Below, piece after piece: positions 53,245-61,548 of a DNA stretch of 62,271 bases. Origin of the DNA: an uncultured Microbacterium sp. (GTDB lineage: Bacteria; Actinomycetota; Actinomycetes; Actinomycetales; Microbacteriaceae); NCBI GenBank assembly GCA_947503655.1, contig CANNEP010000005.1, positions 1-62,271 on the forward strand, read 5' to 3'. The notes under the pieces are model-generated. The model was not told where the DNA came from. It ran no database searches and worked only from the letters and a program-made list of their open reading frames with translations. How positions within the stretch are numbered: the stretch's first letter is position 1; each line of letters starts with the position of its first letter. A program made the position numbers and the translations under genes.

Positions 53245-54931
53245 GAGTCAGGATGTCCTTCCCGTGGTAGGCGATGAGGGTCTGCATCCCTCCTGAAAGT
53301 GTTGCAGAATCGAGGCCCGCCGCAACCAGCACACGGTGAGCGAGGTATGAACGAATTCCGGCAGCGCAGTGCGCACGCACCGGGCGACCGTTCGCTGCGG
53401 CGATGACCTCATCGAGGCGCTCGCGCAGTTCGGTGTGCGGCACGTTGAGCGCGCCAGGCAGGTGACCGGTGGCGAACTCATCGGCACGACGCACGTCGAG
53501 AATGAGGCTCTCAGCCATCACCTTCTCCAGGTCGCGCGCTTGCCACAGTGTCGTGGTTCCGTCGAGCACGTTCTGCGCGACGAAGCCCACCATCTGCACC
53601 GCATCCTTCGCACTACCGAACGGCGGCGCGTAGGAGAGGTCAAGATCGGCCAGCTGATCGATCGTCATGCCGCCGCGAATCGCGGTGGCGATGACGTCGA
53701 TGCGTTTGTCGATGCCGTCGCGACCGACAGCCTGCGCGCCGTAAATGCGGCCACGCTCGTCACCATCAGTCGCGAAGTACGCAACGAGGTGGATGGCTTC
53801 GGAACCAGGGAAGTAGCCGGCGTGCGAATTGGCATGCAGGTGCAGGGTTTCGAACGGAATGCCCGCGGCGATGAGTTCGCGCGAGTTAGCTCCGGTGGCG
53901 CCAGCGGCCAGGCCAAAGACACGCACGATCGACGTGCCGAGGGCCGCAGGCCTCGGGCGGAATGACGTCGACAGCATGGCATCAGCGATGTAGCGACCAT
54001 CGCGGTTCGCGGGGCCTGCCAGAGCAACGGAACGCAGTGCGCCGGTGATCGGGTCGACGTGCGTCACAGCGTCGCCGACGGCCCAAACGTTGGGGGCCGA
54101 GGTGCGACCGTTTTCGTCAACGATGATCAGGCCGCGGTCGGTCTTCGCGATCGACTCGGGGGCGATCTGCGTCGCCGGAACACCGCCGAGGGCAATCACG
54201 GCGTGATCGGTCACGATCTCGCTGTCGTTGCTGAGGGCGACGACGAGCTGGCCATCGCGCTCGCTGAAGCCGGTCGGCTGCGCGTTCGCATGGATAACGA
54301 CGCCGTTCGCCTCGAGCTCCGTGGTGATGTACGACGCGAGTTCGGTCTCGAGGTGCGTCAGCACGTGAGCCGAGCGCTGCACGAGGTGCACCTCCAGGCC
54401 ACGTGAGCGCAATGCTTCTGCTGTTTCAACGCCAATGTAGCCGCCACCGAGAACGACAGCCGACGATGCGCTCTGTGCGATGCTCTCGAGCTGAATGGCG
54501 TCAGGAACAGTGCGCAGCGTGCTGAGGCGCGAGCGCACTTCGGTCACACCCGGGTAATCTGCGATTCCTGAGAACATACCGGGCGAGAGCACGAGCTCGT
54601 CGTACACAAACTCGGTCGGCTCAGTGGCATCTGGGCTTTCGAAAACACGCACGATACGGCGCTCGGTGTCGATGCCGGTGACGAGGTGGCCGGTGCGCAC
54701 GTCAAGGTCGAGGGCGGCCTTGAGTGAGGCGGGCGTCTGCACGAGCAGCGACGACTGGTTCTCAATCTCGCCGGAGACAAAGTAGGGAAGGCCGCAGTTT
54801 GCATACGAGACCTCATCGCCCTTTTCGAACACGATGATGTCGGCGTTGTTGTCGAGGCGGCGGGCGCGGGCAGCGAAGCTCATGCCTCCTGCGACACCAC
54901 CGACGACGAGGATGCGCTTACGCGAAGGCAT
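53231..54931 (-). CDS. CoA-disulfide/CoA-persulfide reductase with rhodanese domain
   Basis: Flavoprotein of 566 residues. The FAD motif VVGGVAGGMSFAARARR is at the N-terminus, the redox cysteine is C46 in SYANCGLPYF, and VVLGGGYIGVETAEAL is the NAD(P)H site. A C-terminal rhodanese domain (from about residue 475; HCAAGIRSY near 530) marks the CoADR-RHD/CdrB class, which reduces CoA or protein persulfides and polysulfide. ATG 54931 is inside the end of the cstR-like gene with GGAG upstream. Confidence 0.91.
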   Translation of the reverse strand: MPSRKRILVVGGVAGGMSFAARARRLDNNADIIVFEKGDEVSYANCGLPYFVSGEIENQSSLLVQTPASLKAALDLDVRTGHLVTGIDTERRIVRVFESPDATEPTEFVYDELVLSPGMFSGIADYPGVTEVRSRLSTLRTVPDAIQLESIAQSASSAVVLGGGYIGVETAEALRSRGLEVHLVQRSAHVLTHLETELASYITTELEANGVVIHANAQPTGFSERDGQLVVALSNDSEIVTDHAVIALGGVPATQIAPESIAKTDRGLIIVDENGRTSAPNVWAVGDAVTHVDPITGALRSVALAGPANRDGRYIADAMLSTSFRPRPAALGTSIVRVFGLAAGATGANSRELIAAGIPFETLHLHANSHAGYFPGSEAIHLVAYFATDGDERGRIYGAQAVGRDGIDKRIDVIATAIRGGMTIDQLADLDLSYAPPFGSAKDAVQMVGFVAQNVLDGTTTLWQARDLEKVMAESLILDVRRADEFATGHLPGALNVPHTELRERLDEVIAAANGRPVRAHCAAGIRSYLAHRVLVAAGLDSATLSGGMQTLIAYHGKDILTHEDN

Positions 54932-55193
54932 GGAACAGCTTCTCCAATCGGGCACGGTCTTGTTCGGTCGACTCCGGGTTAATGAAGCATTGCTCCAGCC
55001 CAGAGGAAATGATGGAGAAGGCGGCGCGGTCGATGGCCTTGGACACGGCAGCCAGCTGGGTCAAAACATCAGAACAATCGCGGTCGGATTCAATCATGTT
55101 CATGATCCCGGCCAACTGCCCGTACGCACGCTTGAGGCGCGGCATCGCGTGATCCATATTGACGTGGAGTTCGTCGCTCTTCTCTTCAGCCAT
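54918..55193 (-). CDS. CsoR/RcnR-family regulator, persulfide-sensing (CstR-like)
   Basis: Helical repressor of 91 residues. Two cysteines, C40 (RDCSDVL) and C69 (LEQCF), sit at the copper-ligand spacing of CsoR, but the histidine between them is G65 here. CstR proteins, which sense persulfides by linking the two cysteines, also lack that histidine. Downstream genes for a persulfide reductase and a rhodanese support the same reading. The gene is preceded by a perfect 16-bp palindrome and a -10 element at six bases. Confidence 0.85.
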   Translation of the reverse strand: MAEEKSDELHVNMDHAMPRLKRAYGQLAGIMNMIESDRDCSDVLTQLAAVSKAIDRAAFSIISSGLEQCFINPESTEQDRARLEKLFHAFA

Positions 55194-55199
55194 GCCCCC

Positions 55200-55220
55200 A
55201 CTATATACCCCCGGGGGTAT
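55200..55220 (-). promoter_or_regulatory. CstR-type operator and leaderless promoter
   Basis: ATACCCCCGGGGGTAT (55205-55220) is a perfect palindrome with the G/C-tract and TA edges typical of CsoR and CstR operators. It abuts the -10 element TATAGT (55200-55205, minus strand), six bases before ATG 55193. A bound repressor would cover the promoter. Confidence 0.75.
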
Positions 55221-55323
55221 CCCGAACCTGGGAAATCAGCCCACTGGTTCCGCTGCAAGAAAACACAAAGCGCCCGTCAAAATTGACAGGCGCTGAGTGT
55301 CTACGGTCTGGAAGACCAGCCGC

Positions 55324-55422
55324 TTACTTCTTGTTGCGACGCTGGTGACGAGTCTTACGAAGCAACTTACGGTGCTTCTTCTTCGCCATACGCTTGCGGC
55401 GCTTCTTAATGACTGAACCCAC
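55324..55422 (-). CDS. 30S ribosomal protein bS22 (AURKAIP1/COX24 type)
   Basis: A 32-residue, very basic protein: GSVIKKRRKRMAKKKHRKLL followed by RKTRHQRRNKK. It matches the short AURKAIP1/COX24-domain protein bS22 found on the small ribosomal subunit of actinobacteria. GTG 55422 has GAGG upstream. It is too short for usual gene finding. The next gene upstream on the same strand encodes the excisionase-like protein, an arrangement I know from other actinobacteria. Confidence 0.9.
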   Translation of the reverse strand: MGSVIKKRRKRMAKKKHRKLLRKTRHQRRNKK

Positions 55423-55529
55423 GGAAACCTCACTAGATCGGGGCTGGACGGACGGGACGTGACCCGGGCGTCCGGGAACGGGCAAATTAATGCCTCCGAC
55501 AGTTTACACGCTGTCAGAGGGTGTCGTGA

Positions 55530-55721
55530 TCAGCCCGCGTTTGCGATGGGTCGGTTCATCGCGGCAATCACGTCAGATTCGGGGACGCGGTAGGAACGGC
55601 CGAAGCGCACGGCGGGCAACTCGCCCGAGTGAACCATGCGGTACACCGTCATGTTTGACACACGCATGAGCTTCGCAACCTCGGCGACTGTTAAGAACGT
55701 CACCTCTGGAATTTCCGCCAC
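55530..55721 (-). CDS. excisionase-family (MerR-like HTH) DNA-binding protein
   Basis: DNA-binding protein of 63 residues with a winged MerR/BldC-type helix-turn-helix: FLTVAEVAKLMRVSNMTVYR and LPAVRFGRSYRVPESDVIAA. Despite the family name there is no phage or integrase nearby; such proteins are chromosomal regulators in actinobacteria. GTG 55721 has a GGGGGAG site. It precedes bS22 by about 100 bp. Confidence 0.88.
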   Translation of the reverse strand: MAEIPEVTFLTVAEVAKLMRVSNMTVYRMVHSGELPAVRFGRSYRVPESDVIAAMNRPIANAG

Positions 55722-56012
55722 TTCCGACTCCCCCTGTTTCTGTCACTCTATGGGACTCATGTGGCGTGTGTAAACACCTGTGGTTTCTGTGACTAACGAA
55801 ACAGCGAGCCTGCAGGGTCCAGGGAATGAGTCACCAACACGTTCTCAGAAACCCCATAAGGTGCACCCATCCGCGTTCCAGGGTGGTGCGTTCAAATATT
55901 GTGCAAGCACTTCGGTCTGAGATTCCCGAAGATGCGGAACCAGTCCCCCTAATGGTTCCCTTGCGCGAGTGGGTGGGGTGCAGATCTGGAGCACCCTTCC
56001 CGCTCGCTTCTC
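55722..56012. other. intergenic region
   Basis: A 291-bp gap between the end of the arsR-type gene and the excisionase-like gene. It contains the excisionase gene's leader, a GTGTTTACAC-like inverted repeat near 55763-55780, and a facing pair of the octamer at 55935-55960 (CGGAACCA and TGGTTCCC). No gene is visible. Confidence 0.5.
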
Positions 56013-56417
56013 TCAGTTCACGCCGGGGAATCGACGCCACACGCTTTCGACGGCGTGCTTGGCAGACGCTGCCGCACGACCGACGAACTCAGCGGCGTTC
56101 GCGGCGGGCTCCGGAAGAGCGGGCGCGAGTTCCGGAGCCTCGGCGTCAAGGAAGGGCAGAATCCAGTCATCGATATCGCCGAGCGGCGTGGGGTCGAGGC
56201 TGTAGTAGCGGTGTTGTCCTTCTTCACGGACAACGACGAGCCCGGCCTCGCGCAAAACCTTGAGGTGCTTGGAGACGGTGGGCTGGCTCACACCGAGGTC
56301 GGCGACGATGTGGGACACACTCGTGCCGTCGTACGAGGGCGTGTCGGAGCGGTCTAAAAGGAGGCGCAAGATTTCTCGCCTTGTACCGTCGGCGATCACG
56401 TCGAAGATGTCAGCCAT
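56013..56417 (-). CDS. ArsR/SmtB-family transcriptional regulator
   Basis: Winged-helix repressor of 134 residues: DGTRREILRLLL, then VSQPTVSKHLKVLREAGLVV and the wing REEGQHRYYSLDP. It has no cysteine, so it is not a thiol metal sensor of the ArsR/CadC kind; a C-terminal tail of about 50 residues is Ala/Pro/Glu-rich. ATG 56417 has TAACCT six bases upstream. It diverges from trkH, whose start is 34 bp away, and may regulate the potassium genes. Confidence 0.9.
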   Translation of the reverse strand: MADIFDVIADGTRREILRLLLDRSDTPSYDGTSVSHIVADLGVSQPTVSKHLKVLREAGLVVVREEGQHRYYSLDPTPLGDIDDWILPFLDAEAPELAPALPEPAANAAEFVGRAAASAKHAVESVWRRFPGVN

Positions 56418-56423
56418 GTGTTT

Positions 56424-56429
56424 AGGTTA
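56424..56429 (-). promoter_or_regulatory. -10 element of the ArsR gene, leaderless
   Basis: TAACCT on the minus strand, six bases before ATG 56417. Confidence 0.45.
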
Positions 56430-56451
56430 GTCAGTGCTCGCGAGGAGTACC

Positions 56452-57936
56452 ATGACGGGCGACCTGAATTCACGATTTGAGGGGAGGGACGCACAGATGG
56501 CACGGCGTACGCGCGCATCCACCCAGCGCCCTTTCTCTGAGCGATTCCGCTCCTGGTTCCATGATTTGCGCGAGCAGACGACGAAGTCGCCTGCTCGTTT
56601 TGCCGTCATCATCTTTAGCACACTCATATTGCTGTTCACCGGGCTGTTTTCGACCCCGGCAGCCTCCGCTGACGGGCAATCACTGAAGCTCGCTGACGCC
56701 TTCTTCACGGCGATGTCAACGATCTGTGTGACGGGCCTCACGACCGTCAATATGGACACGCAGTGGTCGCCGCTCGGCCACACGCTGGTGTTTCTCGGTG
56801 TGCAGATCGGCGCAATGGGCGTGTTGACGCTCGCGTCAATTCTTGGTCTTGTGATCTCGAAACGCCTGGGCTTGCGTGCGAAGTTGATCGCTGCCGGCGA
56901 TTCCAACCCGCTGCGCGTGCACGGTGGCCCGGTGAACGAGGGCCAGACCGTTCGTCTCGGTGAGGTCGGCCAGCTGCTCGTGACGGTCGCGCTGTCGACG
57001 CTCATCATTGAGGCGACGCTCGCGGTGTTGCTGTACCCGCTCATGGTGATCGCGGGGGTTGACCCGCTCACGGCCCTGTGGGAGGCACCGTACTACGCGG
57101 CCATGGCGTTCACGAACACCGGCTTCACACCGAACGCTGGTGGGCTCACGCCGTTTGCCGACGACTACCTGTTCTTGAGCGTGCTCATGGTCGGCGTTTT
57201 CTTGGGATCCATCGGTTTCCCGGTGATTTTCGCGCTCGCCAAGCACGTGTGGCACGTGCGCCGCTGGTCGCTACACGCGAAGCTGACGGTCATTACGACG
57301 GTCGTCTTGTTCCTCGCGGGCGCTGCCGTCTTCCTCGTGCTCGAGTACAACAACCCGAAGACGTTCGGCTCGATGGACGCGTGGGACACCACCTTCCAAG
57401 CCTTCTTCCTCTCCGCCATGACCCGCTCCGGTGGCTTCGCGGTGATCGATATTTCTGAGCTCAACGGCTCGAGCATGCTGGTTGGCTCCATGCTCATGTT
57501 CGTGGGTGGTGGTTCCGCTTCCACCGCCGGCGGTATCAAGGTGACCACCCTCGCCGTACTCGCCCTCGCCGTCTGGTCTGAGGCGCGCGGGCGCCAGACC
57601 GTCGAGGCGTTCGGCCGTCGCATTCCGTCTGACGTGCAGCGCGTGGCGATCTCGGTCGTCGCGTGGGGCGCGACCATCGTGGCGCTGTCGACGATCATCA
57701 TTTTGCAAATTACGAAGGCGCCGTTGCAGCACGTTCTGTTTGACGTGATCTCCGGTTTCGCCACGGTCGGCTTGTCGACGGGGCTCACCGAAGACCTGCC
57801 GGACTCCGGCGTTTACGTGCTCGCGCTCACCATGTTTATGGGTCGCGTTGGTACAGTGACACTCGCCGCAGCAGTGGCCGCCACCGCCCGTACGCAGCTG
57901 TACTCGCTGCCCGTTGAAAGGCCGATCGTTGGTTGA
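56452..57936 (+). CDS. TrkH/KtrB-type potassium transporter
   Basis: Ion-conducting membrane subunit of 494 residues. Pore loops with the filter glycines are visible as STICVTGLTTVN, AFTNTGFTPNAGG, MTRSGGFAVIDI and FATVGLSTGLT, the four-repeat pattern of the TrkH/KtrB superfamily. ATG 56452 has a GAGGAG site. The gene is directly followed by its NAD-binding partner, with an overlap. Confidence 0.93.
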   Translation: MTGDLNSRFEGRDAQMARRTRASTQRPFSERFRSWFHDLREQTTKSPARFAVIIFSTLILLFTGLFSTPAASADGQSLKLADAFFTAMSTICVTGLTTVNMDTQWSPLGHTLVFLGVQIGAMGVLTLASILGLVISKRLGLRAKLIAAGDSNPLRVHGGPVNEGQTVRLGEVGQLLVTVALSTLIIEATLAVLLYPLMVIAGVDPLTALWEAPYYAAMAFTNTGFTPNAGGLTPFADDYLFLSVLMVGVFLGSIGFPVIFALAKHVWHVRRWSLHAKLTVITTVVLFLAGAAVFLVLEYNNPKTFGSMDAWDTTFQAFFLSAMTRSGGFAVIDISELNGSSMLVGSMLMFVGGGSASTAGGIKVTTLAVLALAVWSEARGRQTVEAFGRRIPSDVQRVAISVVAWGATIVALSTIIILQITKAPLQHVLFDVISGFATVGLSTGLTEDLPDSGVYVLALTMFMGRVGTVTLAAAVAATARTQLYSLPVERPIVG

Positions 57937-58600
57937 GAAGATCCGCAGCGATGCCCCCGTGCTCGTCATCGGACTGGGGCGTTTCGGCGCCGCGTGCGCG
58001 GGAGAACTAGACCGCCTCGACCGCGAGGTCTTGGCAATCGACGAGAACCTCGAGCTCGTGCAGAAGTGGTCGGAGCGCGTCACGCACACCGTGCAGACCG
58101 ACGCGAAGAACCTCGATGCGCTGCGCCAGGTTGGCGCCCAGGACTTTCAGGTTGCCGTCGTTGCGGTGGGTTCGTCGATCGAGGCGTCGGTGCTGATCAC
58201 CGCGAACCTCGTTGACCTTAAGATTCCGCAGATTTGGGCGAAGGCAGTGTCGCAGTCGCACGGCAAGATTCTCGCCCGCGTCGGCGCGAACCACGTCATC
58301 TACCCCGAGCGTGAAGCTGGCGAGCGCGTCGCGCACCTCGTCTCGGGCCGCATGCTCGACTTCATCCGCTTCGACGACGACTTCGTGCTCGCCAAGATGT
58401 ACCCGCCGCGCTTCATTCGCGGCGTTGGCCTGAACGAATCGGGCGTGCGCTCGAAGTACAAGGTCACCGTCGTCGGCGTGAAGAGCCCCGGCAAGCCGTT
58501 CCGGTACGCCGAGGCCGACACCGTCGTCACGAACCACGACCTCATCATCGTGTCAGGCACCAACTCCGACATCGAACGCTTCGCGGCCCTCGACCGCTAG
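57929..58600 (+). CDS. TrkA/KtrA-type NAD-binding potassium regulatory subunit
   Basis: Cytoplasmic gating ring protein of 223 residues with an RCK_N Rossmann domain (VLVIGLGRFGAACAGEL, then TDAKNLDALRQVGAQDFQVA) and an RCK_C domain from about residue 140. TTG 57929 lies inside the end of the trkH-type gene, with AAAGG seven bases upstream, so expression is coupled. It regulates the adjacent transporter by nucleotide binding. Confidence 0.93.
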   Translation: MVEKIRSDAPVLVIGLGRFGAACAGELDRLDREVLAIDENLELVQKWSERVTHTVQTDAKNLDALRQVGAQDFQVAVVAVGSSIEASVLITANLVDLKIPQIWAKAVSQSHGKILARVGANHVIYPEREAGERVAHLVSGRMLDFIRFDDDFVLAKMYPPRFIRGVGLNESGVRSKYKVTVVGVKSPGKPFRYAEADTVVTNHDLIIVSGTNSDIERFAALDR

Positions 58601-58649
58601 GTTTTCGGGCCGCCTCCCCCCCCGTTGAGCGAGAGGTTGCGGCGCGAAA

Positions 58650-60524
58650 TTACGCCTCTGCGAGCACGATGACCTCGTCGCCGGCGGCGAAGGTGAGGCG
58701 CTCGGACTTGGTGGGGTTGAGGCGCACGCCGTACCCCTCGGCCTTGTTGCGCGAGTTGGCGGCCTGACGGAACCCGATCGCGGTTTCGCCGCGGAATCGC
58801 GCGGCTTCCATGAGCGCAGTGAAGTTCACGTCGGTGCCGAGCTGCACGTATTCGTTGGCCGGATGCAGGTACATTTCGGCAATCTTGCTGGTGAACAGCA
58901 CGTCGAAAACGTCGGCGAGGGTTCCGTTTTCAGAGATCTGCGCGAGGGCGAGAGCGACCAGCTTGTCACTGATGATGAAGTCGTCGGCCTCGGTAACTTC
59001 GGCAAGCTCGCGGTTCGCGTCGTCGAGCATTTCGGTCACGATGTTGAGGTCTTTGCCGTTGCGGCGTGCGATGTCGCGCAACTGCAGCAGCGTGACGAGA
59101 GTGCGGCTGTCTGCCTGCTCTGCGTCGATCGACATGTCGGCGAGCACCACGACGTGGTCGTACGAGGTCGGGTCAAGCGATTCGAGGAAGCTCCGCTGGG
59201 TGGCATCACCGCGCTGGTGCGTGATGGCCATGCGATCCATGTTTTGCGTGACGCGTGGCTCACCGCGCGTGACAATCGTCGCGATCGACCCCGGCGCGAC
59301 GTATTGGTTGAGCTCCGTGAGCATGTTGGGCAGGGCAGCGTTCGACCCGAGCAGGAGAATACGCTCCGGCTTTGCCTCCGTGCGCACGCGCTCGGCGATG
59401 CCGACGCCGTCAACGACGAGGGGCGGTCCGAGTTCGATCGTGCTGTCGTCTTCGGCGATGACGACCAGCTGATCCCCTGGTTCCAGTACCTCCTCCGCGC
59501 CGGGGTTCATAATGACGGAACCACGGCGCACGATGCCGATAGCGGTGGACTCTGCCAACGCCAGTTGGGCGTCGAAGTATGTCGCACCGATGAGTTCGGG
59601 CTGGTCAGTGATGTAGATCTCGTTGCGCTCGAAGTCGAGAAGTTCTTGGTAGACGTTGGACAGGCCCGACTGGCGGCACGTCTGCACGGTGATGCGGCCG
59701 ATGAGTTCGGGTCCGACGATCCATTTGGCCTCATCACCGCCGACGATACGCGCGATGTCGAGGTTGTCGGGGTCGGCGAGTTCGCCAACGATGTGATGTT
59801 TCGTGTCGCTGTGGCGTGGGCTGTTCGTCAGCGCGAGCGCGGCCTTGATCACGTCAATGTCGGGGTCGGCGACGTCGGCGGGGCCGAGCAGAATGATGCT
59901 GCGCGCAGCCTGCGGGCTACCGATTTCGAGGTCGCGGAGAGACTTCGGGTCGCCGGTTCGGCACGTCACGGTGGTCTTGCCGAGGTTTTGGGTGGCGGCG
60001 CGAATTTCGTCTTCCATGTCGACCTTGTCGCGGTCGGCAAGGATCACGATGTGCGAGCGCCCCCGAGATTCGTTAGCCGTGGCGAGCTCTTGCACGATCG
60101 TGAAGACCTTGGAGTTCCAGCCCAGAATCAGGGTGTGGTCTTTCTCGAGCACGCGCGAGCGGCCCTTGCGCAGATGCTCGACGCGGCTGTCGAAGGCGCC
60201 CGAGACGATGCCGATCAGGCTTGCGACGATGACCAGGCCACCGATCGTGACGATCAGCATCAGCAGACGGAACCACCACCCGCGGTCGCCACCCATGGTT
60301 CCGGGGTCCAGCGTGCGCATGAGCGAACCCCAAATGAAGTCGAACGCGGCGTCGTCGGGGTCTGCTGATGTTTTGTCGTCGACGATGGCGAGTACCACCC
60401 ATGTGATGACGCCGAGCACAACAACGAAGATGAGGGTGGCGAGGCCCATGAGGGCGACGGTGCCGCCGGCCATCCAGACGTAAAAACGGTAGCGCAAGCG
60501 CTCGGAAAGGGGCGGCGTGGGCAT
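58650..60524 (-). CDS. Castor/Pollux-like ion channel
   Basis: Protein of 624 residues. Two or three membrane helices lie at the N-terminus (VALMGLATLIFVVVLGVITW and LMLIVTIGGLVIVASLIGIV), with a pore-like stretch FIWGSLMRTLDPGTMGGDRG between. Two tandem NAD-binding RCK-like regions follow (LEKDHTLILGWNSKVFTIVQ and PERILLLGSNAALPNMLTEL). This is the architecture of bacterial homologues of plant Castor/Pollux channels. It lies tail to tail with the TrkA gene, making a local potassium/ion cluster. Confidence 0.85.
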   Translation of the reverse strand: MPTPPLSERLRYRFYVWMAGGTVALMGLATLIFVVVLGVITWVVLAIVDDKTSADPDDAAFDFIWGSLMRTLDPGTMGGDRGWWFRLLMLIVTIGGLVIVASLIGIVSGAFDSRVEHLRKGRSRVLEKDHTLILGWNSKVFTIVQELATANESRGRSHIVILADRDKVDMEDEIRAATQNLGKTTVTCRTGDPKSLRDLEIGSPQAARSIILLGPADVADPDIDVIKAALALTNSPRHSDTKHHIVGELADPDNLDIARIVGGDEAKWIVGPELIGRITVQTCRQSGLSNVYQELLDFERNEIYITDQPELIGATYFDAQLALAESTAIGIVRRGSVIMNPGAEEVLEPGDQLVVIAEDDSTIELGPPLVVDGVGIAERVRTEAKPERILLLGSNAALPNMLTELNQYVAPGSIATIVTRGEPRVTQNMDRMAITHQRGDATQRSFLESLDPTSYDHVVVLADMSIDAEQADSRTLVTLLQLRDIARRNGKDLNIVTEMLDDANRELAEVTEADDFIISDKLVALALAQISENGTLADVFDVLFTSKIAEMYLHPANEYVQLGTDVNFTALMEAARFRGETAIGFRQAANSRNKAEGYGVRLNPTKSERLTFAAGDEVIVLAEA

Positions 60525-60747
60525 GGGTCTCTCCTTTGAGATCCGGCGCGCGGGCGCGACGGCGGCGGCCCGCCTTCACGTACCGGCGAGCGCGAGCTCA
60601 ATCTCCCTGGGCTTGGCTTGAGTGTAGCGAAGCGTTTCGGCGCTCTTGAACGCGACGTGACGGCGGGTTTGAGGGGCGTAGAGGTGGGTCTTGAGCGCGA
60701 GGCGGAACCAGGAGTGCAGCTTCGAAGGCGGGGATTGCGTTAGGTGG

Positions 60748-61548
60748 TTACGGACAGCCGATGCCCGCGGGGTCTTCGTTACAGTCTTTGTCGACGAGCG
60801 CGGTGACAACCTCGTAGATCGTGACGGCGTAACCCGACGCGCTCGCGTGAACGTAGCCGTCGACGGGCAGCCACGTGCCCGTGCCCCAGAAGTTCACGGC
60901 AGCCGAGTAATACACGGTCACGCTGACATCGAACTGGCCCTTCGCCGAGTAGGTGTGCGCGGCGGCGGTCGGGGTGAACTGCGGCAGCCCCGCCTCAGCC
61001 CACGAATCGTAGGCGTCGGTGACCGTGGCCGTGGTTCCGTCGCCGTAGTCGAAGGTGTACTCAACCGGTGAGAACCGGACACTCACGGGGAAGCCGAAGA
61101 GCTCCCCATCGAGAGTGTGTTCGCTCGCCGCGCTGAGGAAGTTGGTCGGTTTGCCGAGCACGCCGGCGGTGTACGGCTCACCGGTGAGGGTTGGCGGGTT
61201 CGGAGTGAAGCGTGCGAGATCGGAGATCGTCGGGTACGGGATGCCCGGTTCGTCATCCCCTGGCATGCAATCGCCCTCGAGCGGGTCGATCACTGGGAAC
61301 GTATCCTCACCCGTATTGCAAAGGGTGATCGGGTTGGGAGCTTCGGGCAAGCCCGGGGTTCCATCGTCATCCGGCGGGAGTTCGATACCGTAGCCCGGGT
61401 CTTTCGGTTGCGAGTATGTGTCCTCAATCACAATAGATTCTTCGTCCTCGCCTACATGACAAACTTCACAGCTCTCCGGAGGCGGCGGCGTCGGCTCGAA
61501 ATGCCCGAGCCCCAGTACCGCTACGCCTAGCGCAACCGCTACAAACAT
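60748..61548 (-). CDS. exported PKD-like domain protein
   Basis: Protein of 266 residues with a short hydrophobic N-terminus (FVAVALGVAVLGLG), an acidic Pro-rich region with several cysteines, and a PKD-like beta domain: VEYTFDYGDGTTATV, then AAAHTYSAKGQFDVSVTVYY. It is probably secreted or surface-held. The function is unknown. Its ATG overlaps the end of the upstream lipoprotein gene by 10 bases, so they are a two-gene unit. Confidence 0.75.
   Translation of the reverse strand: MFVAVALGVAVLGLGHFEPTPPPPESCEVCHVGEDEESIVIEDTYSQPKDPGYGIELPPDDDGTPGLPEAPNPITLCNTGEDTFPVIDPLEGDCMPGDDEPGIPYPTISDLARFTPNPPTLTGEPYTAGVLGKPTNFLSAASEHTLDGELFGFPVSVRFSPVEYTFDYGDGTTATVTDAYDSWAEAGLPQFTPTAAAHTYSAKGQFDVSVTVYYSAAVNFWGTGTWLPVDGYVHASASGYAVTIYEVVTALVDKDCNEDPAGIGCP

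Noticed and set aside
55530..55721. Prophage or integrative element marker because of the excisionase-like protein
   Set aside because: No integrase, attachment repeats or phage genes are near, and the neighbour is a ribosomal protein gene; this family is commonly chromosomal in actinobacteria.
60576..60809. A 77-codon minus-strand frame upstream of the Pollux-like gene
   Set aside because: It overlaps the end of the PKD-like gene, has no ribosome binding site and has unconvincing composition.
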